Assembly: GCA_000432595.1 (NCBI GenBank) | Contig: HF996868.1 | Span: 68,104 to 132,103 of the forward strand | Length of the DNA stretch: 64,000 nucleotides | Direction: 5' to 3' | From: Clostridium sp. CAG:710 | GTDB lineage: Bacteria > Bacillota_I > Bacilli_A > RF39 > UBA660 | Shown here: piece by piece, positions 43,961-52,900 of the stretch | How positions within the stretch are numbered: the first letter of the stretch is position 1 | Layout of the letters: each line of letters opens with the position of its first letter | Notes under the pieces: model-generated | What the model was told of the DNA's origin: nothing | Seen by the model: the letters and a program-made list of their open reading frames with translations, nothing else | The model's database searches: none | Translations under genes and position numbers: made by a program

Positions 43961-44412
43961 TCATATTTTCTAATACTTTCTTTACATGCACTATCTTTAT
44001 ATGTGGTTATTCTTGCATAGATAGGTTCTTTTGTTGGACTAAACGAAAAATTTACTACTTTTGATGTATCCACTTCGTTACAGGCACTATTATATATAGC
44101 TCTTCCATTTGAATAATACATTTCTGCTTTGTAATAAAACTTTTTATTTCCAAAATATGCAAATATTCCACCTACCTTTACCTTTGTTCCTTTTTCTACT
44201 GTAGTTCCCATTACGTTATCTAAATATACTACTGTTGGTGTTACTAATGCATTTTTATCATCAGACTTTACAGTTTCTTTTTTATTATTATAATTAACGT
44301 AGATTGTTGCGAATACTAAAACCACTAATGTTATTACCATACCAACTATTTCTAGCATATTATATTTATTGATGTTTTTTTCTTCTTTCGGGTTCTTTAT
44401 TTCCTTTTTCAT
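42922..44412 (-). CDS. Membrane-anchored zinc metalloprotease, lethal-factor/PPEP-like, copy 2
   Basis: A 496-residue paralogue of the next gene downstream, with the same domain order. It has a longer N-terminus, a membrane segment at about 22-43, two Ig-like domains, Asn-rich linkers of 20 or more residues encoded by AAT/AAC-type triplets, and HELAH at 407-411 with Glu at about 452 in SEFFAEAYVYY. The protease domains of the two copies are nearly identical through RNWGTIYAGVTSGA and HELAHAFDSYKFANYYSNN. The start at 44412 was chosen because GGAG lies 9 bases before it; the ATG at 44421 overlaps that site. The pair looks like a tandem duplication. Confidence 0.75.
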   Translation of the reverse strand: MKKEIKNPKEEKNINKYNMLEIVGMVITLVVLVFATIYVNYNNKKETVKSDDKNALVTPTVVYLDNVMGTTVEKGTKVKVGGIFAYFGNKKFYYKAEMYYSNGRAIYNSACNEVDTSKVVNFSFSPTKEPIYARITTYKDSACKESIRKYDSREYKLKSSDNGNNSSNNNSNNNNTNKNNNSSNNKKASLKLTQPSKTVYTNKTVVEINFKHNGKERMYYTFTNYNKAESGYTQECSPIDNDGKGKYFGLAVDKNNTYRYSAIKLYSDSTCKTLVDSKTTKIYKYVESSSNSGNNNSNNNNSNNNNSSNNEYTSSTYAINPVKSLGKINNTTIKVEKGCNQSVVNKYIAELKQNPSYFVKVPVIYLISDNSMKRNWGTIYAGVTSGAMAFSSTQIRCNEYQENVMSHELAHAFDSYKFANYYSNNSNFVTLYNKYRKNNSVLTSYGRGNISEFFAEAYVYYLRTYMTRESNKLYGFGKTYPTDLKTFMEKALGKAI

Positions 44413-44491
44413 AACTAGCATCTCCTATTCTATACATAATTATAGTTGGTTATTATTGTTTAGTCAAGAATTATACTTTCAAAACAAAAAC

Positions 44492-44520
44492 AAAAAAGTA
44501 CATTCTTTCGAATGTACTTT
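44492..44520 (-). terminator. Terminator of the str operon
   Basis: AAAGTACATT and AATGTACTTT pair around a short loop, followed by a T-run, directly downstream of tuf on the minus strand. Confidence 0.92.
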
Positions 44521-44534
44521 GATAATCATTTAAA

Positions 44535-45719
44535 TTAGTCAATGATTTCAGAAACGTTACCAGCACCAACTGTACGTCCACCTTCACGGATTGAGAACTT
44601 AGTTCCGTTTTCAATTGCGATTGGGTGAATTAAGTCAACAGTGATTTCTACGTTATCTCCAGGCATAACCATATCTACTCCAGCAGGTAATTCAATAACA
44701 CCTGTTACATCAGTAGTTCTGAAATAGAATTGTGGTCTGTAGTTAGCGAAGAATGGAGTATGACGTCCGCCTTCTTCTTTAGATAATACGTATACTTGTG
44801 CTTTAAATTTATGATGTGGTGTAACACTTCCTGGTTTAGCTAATACTTGTCCTCTTTCAACTTCTTCACGAGAAATACCACGTAATAATACACCAGCATT
44901 GTCTCCTGCTTCAGCAAAGTCAAGTTGTTTTCTAAACATTTCAATTCCTGTTACAACTGTTGATTTAGTAGGTTTGATACCAACGATTTCAACTGTATCG
45001 TTAAGATTTAACTTACCACGTTCAACACGTCCAGTAACAACAGTTCCACGTCCAGTGATTGTGAATACATCTTCAATACTCATTAAGAATGGTTTGTCAT
45101 TATCACGTTCTGGAGTTGGAATCCATTCATCAACTGCATCCATAAGTTCATAGATTTTAGCTTTTGCTTCTGGATCTCCTTCAAGTGCTTTTAAAGCTGA
45201 ACCACGGATAATTGGAGTATTGTCTCCATCAAATCCATATTCATTTAATAAGTCACGGATTTCCATTTCTACTAAGTCTAGTAATTCTGGATCATCTACT
45301 TGGTCACATTTATTCATGAATACTACCATTCTAGGTACACCAACTTGGCGAGCTAGTAGGATATGTTCACGAGTTTGTGCCATAGGTCCATCAGTAGCAG
45401 CAATAACTAGAATTGCACCATCCATTTGAGCTGCACCTGTAATCATGTTTTTTACATAGTCAGCATGTCCTGGACAGTCAACGTGAGCATAGTGACGTTT
45501 GTCAGTTTCATACTCAACGTGTGCTGTATTAATTGTGATACCACGTTCTCTTTCTTCTGGCGCTTTATCGATATTTGAATAATCAGTAAATTCAGCCATA
45601 CCTCTTTCTGCTAAACATTTAGTAATTGCAGCAGTTAAAGTAGTTTTACCATGGTCTACGTGTCCAATTGTACCAATGTTAACATGTGGTTTTGAACGAT
45701 CAAATTTTTGTTTTGCCAT
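44535..45719 (-). CDS. tuf: Elongation factor Tu
   Basis: The GTPase that delivers aminoacyl-tRNA. The 394 residues carry GHVDHGKTTL (P-loop), DCPGHADYVKNMITGAAQMD (switch II) and NKCDQVDD. Domains 2 and 3 include HTPFFANYRPQFYFRTTDVT. It has its own likely promoter as well as read-through from fusA. Confidence 0.99.
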   Translation of the reverse strand: MAKQKFDRSKPHVNIGTIGHVDHGKTTLTAAITKCLAERGMAEFTDYSNIDKAPEERERGITINTAHVEYETDKRHYAHVDCPGHADYVKNMITGAAQMDGAILVIAATDGPMAQTREHILLARQVGVPRMVVFMNKCDQVDDPELLDLVEMEIRDLLNEYGFDGDNTPIIRGSALKALEGDPEAKAKIYELMDAVDEWIPTPERDNDKPFLMSIEDVFTITGRGTVVTGRVERGKLNLNDTVEIVGIKPTKSTVVTGIEMFRKQLDFAEAGDNAGVLLRGISREEVERGQVLAKPGSVTPHHKFKAQVYVLSKEEGGRHTPFFANYRPQFYFRTTDVTGVIELPAGVDMVMPGDNVEITVDLIHPIAIENGTKFSIREGGRTVGAGNVSEIID

Positions 45720-45752
45720 TTTTTATTTCCTCCTTTTTTTAATTACTATTTT

Positions 45753-45781
45753 ATTTTAACTAATAATTGATAAATTATCAA
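45753..45781 (-). promoter_or_regulatory. Probable tuf promoter
   Basis: TTGATA (45776-45781) and TAAAAT (45753-45758) are 17 bases apart. The -35 region is part of a short palindrome TTGATAAtTTATCAA. Confidence 0.6.
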
Positions 45782-45825
45782 CTATTTTTTATATAATATC
45801 AGAAGTAATTTTTCTGCTATTACCA

Positions 45826-47895
45826 TTAATTACCGCTTTTTTTAATTATTTCTTCAGCGATGTTTTTAGGAACTTCTTCATAATGATCAAATTGCATAAT
45901 GAAGTTTCCTCTTCCTTGACTGTTACTTCTTAATGAAGTAGCATATCCGAACATTTCAGCAAGTGGAACCATTGCACTTAATTTAATTGCATTTCCAACA
46001 TTTTCTTGTCCTAAAGGTTTTCCACGTCTACTAGTTAAGTCTCCCATAACATTTCCAAAATATTCATCTGGTACTGTTACATCAACTTTCATTATTGGTT
46101 CTAGTAATACTGGTTTACATTTATTTTTAGCTTCTTTTAATGCCATTGAAGCAGCAATTTTGAATGCCATTTCACTTGAGTCAACATCATGGTATGAACC
46201 ATCAAATAATGTTGCCTTTACATCTATCATTGGATATCCAGCAAGAACTCCTCCTGCCATTGCTTCTTGTAATCCTTTATCTGTTACTGGTATATATTCA
46301 CGAGGAACTACACCACCAACGATAGCATCAACGAATTCATATCCCTTATCAGGATTTGGTTCGAATTTAATCCATACGTGTCCATATTGTCCACGTCCAC
46401 CTGATTGTTTAATATATTTACCTTCACAATCAGCAGCTTGACGGATTGTTTCACGATAAGCAACTTGTGGCTTACCTACGTTACATTCAACTGAGAATTC
46501 TCTTCTCATTCTGTCTACTAATACATCAAGGTGAAGTTCTCCCATACCTGAGATAACTGTTTGACCTGTTTCATGATCAGTATGAACTCTGAATGTTGGA
46601 TCTTCTTCAGCAAGTTTTTGTAATGCTATTCCCATTTTATCTTGATCAGCTTTTGATTTTGGCTCAACAGCTAATTGGATAACTGGTTCTGGAAATTCCA
46701 TTGATTCAAGAATAACTTGCTTCTTTTCATCACATAAAGTATCTCCAGTTGTTGTATTTTTTAAACCAACTGCAGCAGCGATATCTCCTGTGTATACATC
46801 AGATATTTCTGTACGATGGTTAGCATGCATCAATAATATACGACCAATTCTTTCTTTAGTTCCCTTAGTTGAGTTCATAATGTATGAACCACTAGATAAG
46901 TGTCCTGAGTAAACTCTAAAGAATGTTAAACGTCCAACGAATGGATCTGTCATAACTTTAAATGCTAATGCACTAAATGGTTCGTCATCAGATGGATGTC
47001 TTAATACTTCATTTCCATCTTTGTCGATTCCCTTTATTGAAGCTATATCAAGTGGTGATGGTAAGTAATCTATAACTGCATCAAGTAATAACTTAATACC
47101 TTTATTTCCTAATGCTGTACCACACATTACTGGGAAGAATTCTACTGCTAGAGTTCCTTTCCTTATTGCTTTTTTGATTAATTCAACTGGAATTTCTTCA
47201 CCTTCAAGGTATTTTTCCATTAATTCATCATCAAATTCAGCAACAGCTTCAATTAAGTCTGCATGTTTTTCTTCAGCTATAGCTTTTAAATCTTCTGGAA
47301 TTTCAATTTCAGTTGCTTCTTCTTCTGGTTTACCATCATAATGGTAAGCTTTCATAGTAACTAAATCTATAACTCCATTAAATTCACTTTCTGCACCTAT
47401 TGGCCATTCAATAGGTTTTGCATTAACTCCTAGTCTAGAATCGATTGTTCCTAAACTGTAAACGAAGTCAGCACCCATTTTATCCATTTTATTTGCAAAG
47501 ATAATTCTTGGTACTTTAAATTCAGTAGCTTGTCTCCAAACTGTTTCAGTTTGTGGCTCAACTCCTGCTTGAGCATCAATAAGTGCTACTGCACCATCTA
47601 ATACTCTTAAACTACGACTAACTTCAACTGTGAAGTCTACATGCCCTGGAGTATCGATTATATTGAAACGATACTTTTTCCAATAAGCAGTTGTTGCAGC
47701 AGAAGTAATAGTAATACCACGTTCTTGTTCTTGTTCCATCCAGTCCATTTGTGATTCACCATCATGTGTTTCACCAATTTTATGGATTTTCTTAGTATGG
47801 AATAATACACGTTCTGTACAAGTAGTTTTACCTGCATCGATATGTGCCATTATTCCTATGTTTCTTGTCATTAATAATGATGTTTCGCGTGCCAT
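45826..47895 (-). CDS. fusA: Elongation factor G
   Basis: GTPase that drives translocation. The 689 residues include AHIDAGKTTCTERVLFHTKK, the switch region ERGITITSAATTAYW, IIDTPGHVDFTVEVSRSL and the domain IV block GGRGQYGHVWIKFEPNPDKG. It lies between rpsG and tuf as usual. Confidence 0.99.
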   Translation of the reverse strand: MARETSLLMTRNIGIMAHIDAGKTTCTERVLFHTKKIHKIGETHDGESQMDWMEQEQERGITITSAATTAYWKKYRFNIIDTPGHVDFTVEVSRSLRVLDGAVALIDAQAGVEPQTETVWRQATEFKVPRIIFANKMDKMGADFVYSLGTIDSRLGVNAKPIEWPIGAESEFNGVIDLVTMKAYHYDGKPEEEATEIEIPEDLKAIAEEKHADLIEAVAEFDDELMEKYLEGEEIPVELIKKAIRKGTLAVEFFPVMCGTALGNKGIKLLLDAVIDYLPSPLDIASIKGIDKDGNEVLRHPSDDEPFSALAFKVMTDPFVGRLTFFRVYSGHLSSGSYIMNSTKGTKERIGRILLMHANHRTEISDVYTGDIAAAVGLKNTTTGDTLCDEKKQVILESMEFPEPVIQLAVEPKSKADQDKMGIALQKLAEEDPTFRVHTDHETGQTVISGMGELHLDVLVDRMRREFSVECNVGKPQVAYRETIRQAADCEGKYIKQSGGRGQYGHVWIKFEPNPDKGYEFVDAIVGGVVPREYIPVTDKGLQEAMAGGVLAGYPMIDVKATLFDGSYHDVDSSEMAFKIAASMALKEAKNKCKPVLLEPIMKVDVTVPDEYFGNVMGDLTSRRGKPLGQENVGNAIKLSAMVPLAEMFGYATSLRSNSQGRGNFIMQFDHYEEVPKNIAEEIIKKSGN

Positions 47896-47908
47896 ACTTT
47901 ACTCCTTT

Positions 47909-48376
47909 CTACCAACGATAATGTGCAAATGCTTTATTAGCCTCTGCCATTCTATGTGTATCTTCACGTTTCTTAACTGCTCCACCTGTTCCATTTGAAG
48001 CATCAATTAACTCGCTTGCTAGATTTTCAGCCATACCTTTTCCGCCTCTTTCTCTAGCGTATTTAACTAACCAACGAATAGCCAAAGCTTGACTTCTAGC
48101 AGGGCTAACTTCTATTGGTACTTGATAGTTTGATCCACCAACTCTTCTAGATTTAACTTCTAGAGCAGGTTTGATATTTTCCATTGCTTTTTCGAAAATA
48201 TTCATTGGATCTTCATTTGTTCTTTCTTTTATAATATCAAATGCTTTATAAAGAATTGTTTGAGCTGTTCCCTTTTTACCATCTAACATTATAGCATTTA
48301 CAACTTTAGTAACTACTTTTGAGTTATATATTGGATCTGGTAGAACATCTCTTTTAACTGCACGTCTCTTACGCAT
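47909..48376 (-). CDS. rpsG: Ribosomal protein S7
   Basis: 155-residue head-organising protein of the 30S. It begins MRKRRAVKRDVLPDPIYNSK and contains VKSRRVGGSNYQVPIEVSPA and ends with NKAFAHYRW. Confidence 0.98.
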   Translation of the reverse strand: MRKRRAVKRDVLPDPIYNSKVVTKVVNAIMLDGKKGTAQTILYKAFDIIKERTNEDPMNIFEKAMENIKPALEVKSRRVGGSNYQVPIEVSPARSQALAIRWLVKYARERGGKGMAENLASELIDASNGTGGAVKKREDTHRMAEANKAFAHYRW

Positions 48377-48402
48377 TATAATTTCCTCCTTTCAATTTTG
48401 TC

Positions 48403-48816
48403 TTACTTTTTAGGTTTCTTAGCACCATATTTACTACGACCTTGTTTTCTATCTTTAACACCAGCTGTATCTAATGTACCACGAATAATGTGATAACGTA
48501 CACCGATTAAGTCTTTAACACGGCCACCACGAATTAAAACAACACTGTGCTCTTGTAAATTGTGTCCAATTCCTGGAATATAACAAGTTACTTCCATTCC
48601 ATTGCTTAAACGTACACGAGCGTATTTACGAAGTGCTGAGTTTGGTTTCTTAGGTGTCATTGTACCAACACGAGTACATACTCCACGTTTTTGAGGTGAG
48701 TTTTTATCTGTTTGTTTCTTTTGAATACTGTTTAACCCAATTCCCAATACAGGTGATTTACTTTTTCTCTTTTTATCACTTCTGTTTTTTCTTACTAATT
48801 GATTAATTGTAGGCAT
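48403..48816 (-). CDS. rpsL: Ribosomal protein S12
   Basis: 137-residue decoding-centre protein. The segments TPKKPNSALRKYARVRLSNG and GVRYHIIRGTLDTAGVKDRK carry the wild-type lysines whose changes give streptomycin resistance elsewhere, so no such resistance is predicted. It is the first gene of the str operon, with AAAGGAGAC before the ATG. Confidence 0.98.
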   Translation of the reverse strand: MPTINQLVRKNRSDKKRKSKSPVLGIGLNSIQKKQTDKNSPQKRGVCTRVGTMTPKKPNSALRKYARVRLSNGMEVTCYIPGIGHNLQEHSVVLIRGGRVKDLIGVRYHIIRGTLDTAGVKDRKQGRSKYGAKKPKK

Positions 48817-48875
48817 AAATTCAGTCTCCTTTCTTTACACATCTCCAGGTGTATCATTTTTGATTTTAAATATAA

Positions 48876-48893
48876 GCTTTGCCTAAGCAAAGC
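48876..48893 (-). promoter_or_regulatory. Hairpin in the str-operon leader
   Basis: GCTTTGC and GCAAAGC form a perfect 7-bp stem with a TTAG loop, about 15-30 bases from the likely transcription start and about 60 bases before rpsL. It may be a control or stability hairpin; only a short T/A stretch follows, so termination is doubtful. Confidence 0.55.
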
Positions 48894-48913
48894 CCATTTC
48901 AATCAGCATAGAT

Positions 48914-48942
48914 AATATATCACGATGTTTATTTCATGTCAA
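48914..48942 (-). promoter_or_regulatory. str-operon promoter
   Basis: A consensus TTGACA (48937-48942) and TATATT (48914-48919) are exactly 17 bases apart, with TG one base before the -10 box. The -35 box is ten bases from the -35 box of the divergent mscL promoter. Confidence 0.88.
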
Positions 48943-48952
48943 TAGTAAATGA

Positions 48953-48981
48953 TTGAAAATATTTTTTCTATAATATATAAT
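48953..48981 (+). promoter_or_regulatory. mscL promoter
   Basis: TTGAAA (48953-48958) and TATAAT (48976-48981) are 17 bases apart. The gene's AAGGAGG lies about 7 bases after the -10 box, so the leader is only about 12 bases. Confidence 0.8.
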
Positions 48982-48999
48982 GTTCTTAAGGAGGAAATA

Positions 49000-49434
49000 A
49001 TGAAAAATTATAAAGATAACTTAAAAAACGGTGAGAAAAAAGTAAAAGGATTTTTTGGGGAATTTAAAACTTTTATTCAAAGGGGTAATGTAATTGATTT
49101 AGCGGTTGGTGTTGTTATTGGTGGTGCATTTGGTAAAATAGTAACTTCCTTAGTTAATGATATCCTTATGCCAATAATTGGATTGCTTATTGGTGGACAG
49201 GATTTTAAAGGTTTATCTATTAAAGTTAAAGATACTACCATTGCATATGGTTCATTTATTCAAAATGTTGTTGATTTCTTAATAGTAGCTTTCTTTATAT
49301 TTGTATTTGTTAAAATAATTAATAATTTATTTAAGAAAGAAGAACCTAAAAAAGAAGAAGTTAAACCAACTAAAAGTGATGAGGTATTATTACTTGAAGA
49401 AATCAGAGACCTATTAAAAAAGAAGAAAAATTAA
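49000..49434 (+). CDS. mscL: Large-conductance mechanosensitive channel MscL
   Basis: A pressure-relief channel. The 144 residues have the hallmark RGNVIDLAVGVVIGGAFGKI in the first membrane helix, a periplasmic loop, a second helix (FLIVAFFIFVFVKIINNLF) and a charged C-terminal bundle ending in LLEEIRDLLKKKK. The start at 49000 follows AAGGAGGAAATA; the longer frame to 48949 begins upstream of the promoter and is not used. Confidence 0.96.
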   Translation: MKNYKDNLKNGEKKVKGFFGEFKTFIQRGNVIDLAVGVVIGGAFGKIVTSLVNDILMPIIGLLIGGQDFKGLSIKVKDTTIAYGSFIQNVVDFLIVAFFIFVFVKIINNLFKKEEPKKEEVKPTKSDEVLLLEEIRDLLKKKKN

Positions 49435-49446
49435 TTCTTCTTTTTA
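49416..49446 (+). terminator. mscL terminator
   Basis: An A-rich AAAAAGAAGAA arm pairs with TTCTTCTTTTT across a short AT loop; the T-rich arm is the terminal run. It spans the stop codon and is symmetrical enough to serve the convergent gene. Confidence 0.8.
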
Positions 49447-49851
49447 TTTGTCCAAATTTTTAATATATCCCTTTGTTTTATATGTTCCACACTTTAAGTA
49501 TGGGGAGTAATAATATATTTCATCTTTTATACCAAATTCAACGTATCCAGTACATTCTTCTAATATTTTTTCTTCTACTGATAGCTTATTTATATTTACA
49601 TAAAAAGTATCTCCATTATCTATATTTGGATAATGGCTTTCTTGATATTTTACAGAACTTTCTTTTACTATTGTTTCATAGTTTTGATATTTTTCTAAAA
49701 ATTCATTCCCTTTACTACTATTATCTGTTCCTGTTGGACCCATACCATATTTATTTGATAAATGCGCTACTAATAATATTGCAATGAATATTATCGCGAT
49801 AAAGGATAAGAATGTAGATAGGCCCCAGCCTTCTTGATTTAATTTTTTCAT
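49444..49851 (-). CDS. Small membrane-anchored protein of unknown function
   Basis: 135 residues, with an N-terminus MKKLNQEGWGLSTFLSFIAI running into one membrane helix and an outer domain of about 95 residues containing two cysteines (ECTGYVEFG and LKCGTYK), which could form a disulfide. The N-terminus, a short basic segment ending in Gly before a long helix, has some likeness to prepilins but lacks the usual Glu at position 5. The start at 49851 follows GGTGAA. It is encoded downstream of rpoC after a terminator. No family is recognised. Confidence 0.6.
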   Translation of the reverse strand: MKKLNQEGWGLSTFLSFIAIIFIAILLVAHLSNKYGMGPTGTDNSSKGNEFLEKYQNYETIVKESSVKYQESHYPNIDNGDTFYVNINKLSVEEKILEECTGYVEFGIKDEIYYYSPYLKCGTYKTKGYIKNLDK

Positions 49852-49898
49852 ACGTTTCACCATTTATATTTTACAACAAATATTTTCATTAATCAAAC

Positions 49899-49926
49899 TA
49901 AAAGACGAATTTACATTAATTCGTCT
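49899..49926 (-). terminator. Terminator of rpoB-rpoC
   Basis: AGACGAATT and AATTCGTCT form a 9-bp stem; the rpoC stop is in the loop and a short T-run follows on the minus strand. Confidence 0.82.
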
Positions 49927-52900
49927 TCTAATTTTTCTAATGGTTCTTCATCTAATAATTCTGAAGTTAACTCATAATCTACATTTTTATAAGCTTTTAA
50001 ACCTGTTCCTGCAGGGATTAATTTACCAATTATTACATTTTCTTTTAATCCTTGTAGGTGATCAACTTTTCCACGTATAGCAGCATCTGTTAAGATTCTT
50101 GTAGTTTCTTGGAACGATGCAGCTGATAAGAATGAATCTGTTTCTAGGGAAGCCTTAGTTATACCTAACATTAATGGTCTTCCTGTAGCAGGTTTCTTTC
50201 CTTTTATGATAGCTTCTTTATTTACATCAGTAAATTCTCTAAATTTAACTAATGCACCCGGTAAGAATAATGTATCTCCAGCATCTACAATTCTCATCTT
50301 AGAAATCATTCTTCTTGTAATTATTTCAACGTGTTTATCAGAAATATCAACACCTTGTCCACGATATACAGCTTGAACTTCTTTTAAGATGTATTCTTGT
50401 GTAGTAAGTGGATCTGTTACTGCTAGTAATTCTTTAGGGCTTATAGCACCTTCAGTTAATTTATCACCAGCGGAAACTTCATCATTTAATTCTACCCTTA
50501 ATTTAGCTCCATAGTTTGTTACATGTTCTTTAGTTTCAAGTTCATTAGTAACACTAATTCTATATTTTCCATGATCTTCTTCAATAGATGTTACTTTACC
50601 ATTTATTTCAGCAATAGTAGATTTTCCTTTTGGAATTCTTGCTTCAAATAACTCTTGAATACGTGGTAAACCTTGAGTGATATCTTCTCCACCGGCAACA
50701 CCACCAGTATGGAATGTTCTCATGGTTAGCTGAGTACCAGGTTCACCAATTGATTGGGCAGCCATAATACCAACTGCTTCACCAATTTCAACTAGATTTC
50801 CTGTTGCTAAGTTTTTACCATAACATTTTTGACATACACCATTTACTGTGTTACATGTTAGAGTTGTTCTTATTTCTACTTCAGTTATACCAGCATCAAT
50901 TATTTTTTCTGCTAAACCTTCAGTAATATACTGTAATTTATCAGCTATTACTTCTTTAGTAGTAGGATTAATAATTTTTTTGTTAGTATATCTACCAACT
51001 ATACGATCGTATAGTTTTTCGATTACTTCACCTGTTTTATCATTAATAAATGCTTTTACAACAACACCATTTTCAGTTCCACAGTCTTCTTCTCTTACTA
51101 TTATATCTTGACTTACATCAACTAAACGTCTAGTTAAGTAACCAGAATCGGCTGTTTTTAATGCTGTATCGGCACTACCTTTACGAGCACTATGTGTAGA
51201 TAAGAAGAATTCAGCAACTGATAATCCTTCTTTAAATGAAGATAATACTGGAATTTCAATAGTATCACCATTTGGTTTTGACATCAATCCACGCATACCA
51301 GCGATCTGAGTAAAGTTAGAAATTGAACCACGTGCTTTAGAGTGCATCATCATGAATATTGGGTTATCAACATATTTATTTGCATATTCTTCTAGTTCTT
51401 TTTGAACTTTATCTTTACATGAATGCCATGTTTGAATTACTTTTTCAAGACGTTCCTCATCAGTTATTAGACCACGTTGATATTGTTTATTAACTTTTTC
51501 AACCATCTTTTGTGCTTCAGCAATTAATTCTTCTTTATGTTCACTAGTAACAACATCGCTTATTGATACTGTAATACCAGCAACTGTAGAATATTTAAAT
51601 CCTAAATCTTTCATTTTATCAAGCATAATTGATGTTTCAGTTGTTTTATAACGTTTGAATATTTGAGCAATTATACTCTCTAATATTCCCTTAGCAAATG
51701 GTTTTACTAAAGGCATCGCTTTAATAACTTCAGGAATATTTTCTCCCTTATTTATAAAGTATTTATTTGGAGTAATATTTTGAATATTATCTAATGTTGG
51801 TTCATTAACATATGCGAATGAATCTGGTAAGATTTCATTGAATTTTAATTTACCTACGGTAGTTACTAAATATTTACCTTTTTGAGTTTCAGTAAACAAT
51901 TTGTATTTAAATGAATCTACTGGAATAGCAATTCTTGTATGAAGAGTTATTTCTCTTCTTTCATATGCCATTAAAGCTTCATTTGAATCTTTAAATACTC
52001 TACCTTCACCATCTTCTCCTGCTTTCTCTTGAGTTAAATAATAGTTACCAATAACCATATCCTGTGAAGGAGTAACAATTGGATCACCACTTTTTGGAGA
52101 AAGAATGTTGTTTGCACCTAGCATTAACAATCTAGCTTCTGCTTGGGCTTCTTCTGATAGAGGTACGTGAACAGCCATCTGGTCACCATCGAAGTCTGCG
52201 TTAAATGCAGGACATACTAATGGGTGAAGACGTATTGCTTTACCACCAATTAAAACTGGTTCAAATGCTTGAATACCAAGTCTGTGAAGAGTAGGTGCAC
52301 GGTTTAACATAACTGGATGTTCTTTTATAACGTCTTCTACTACATCCCAAACTTGTGGATCTTTATTTTCAATTAACCTTTTAGCAGCTTTAATATTGTG
52401 CGCTATATCACGAGATACTAATCCATTAATTACATGTGGTTTGAATAATTCAAGTGCCATATCTTTTGGAATACCACATTGATACATTTTTAAGCTAGGA
52501 CCAACAACGATAACACTACGTCCTGAGTAGTCAACACGTTTTCCTAGTAAGTTTTGACGGAAACGTCCTTGTTTACCTTTTAACATACTTGATAGTGATT
52601 TTAATGGACGATTTCCTGCACCAGTTACACTTCTACCACGACGTCCGTTATCAAATAATGCATCTACTGCTTCTTGTAACATACGTTTTTCGTTTTGAAT
52701 AATAATTCCAGGAGCATTTAAATCTATTAATTTCTTTAAACGGTTATTTCTATTTATAACTCTACGATATAAATCATTTAAATCACTAGTAGCAAATCTA
52801 CCACCATCAAGTTGAATCATTGGACGAAGTTCAGGTGGAATTACTGGAATACAATCAAGTATCATCCACTCTGGACGATTTCCAGATTTGTAGAATGCAT

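Noticed and set aside
45759..45781. TTGATAA-type palindrome before tuf as a regulator site
   Set aside because: It is AT-rich, short and explained by the -35 region; no repeat of it was seen elsewhere.
49852..49863. Type IV prepilin reading of the small protein after rpoC
   Set aside because: The position-5 Glu and a proper cleavage context are missing, and no pilus genes are nearby; left as unknown.
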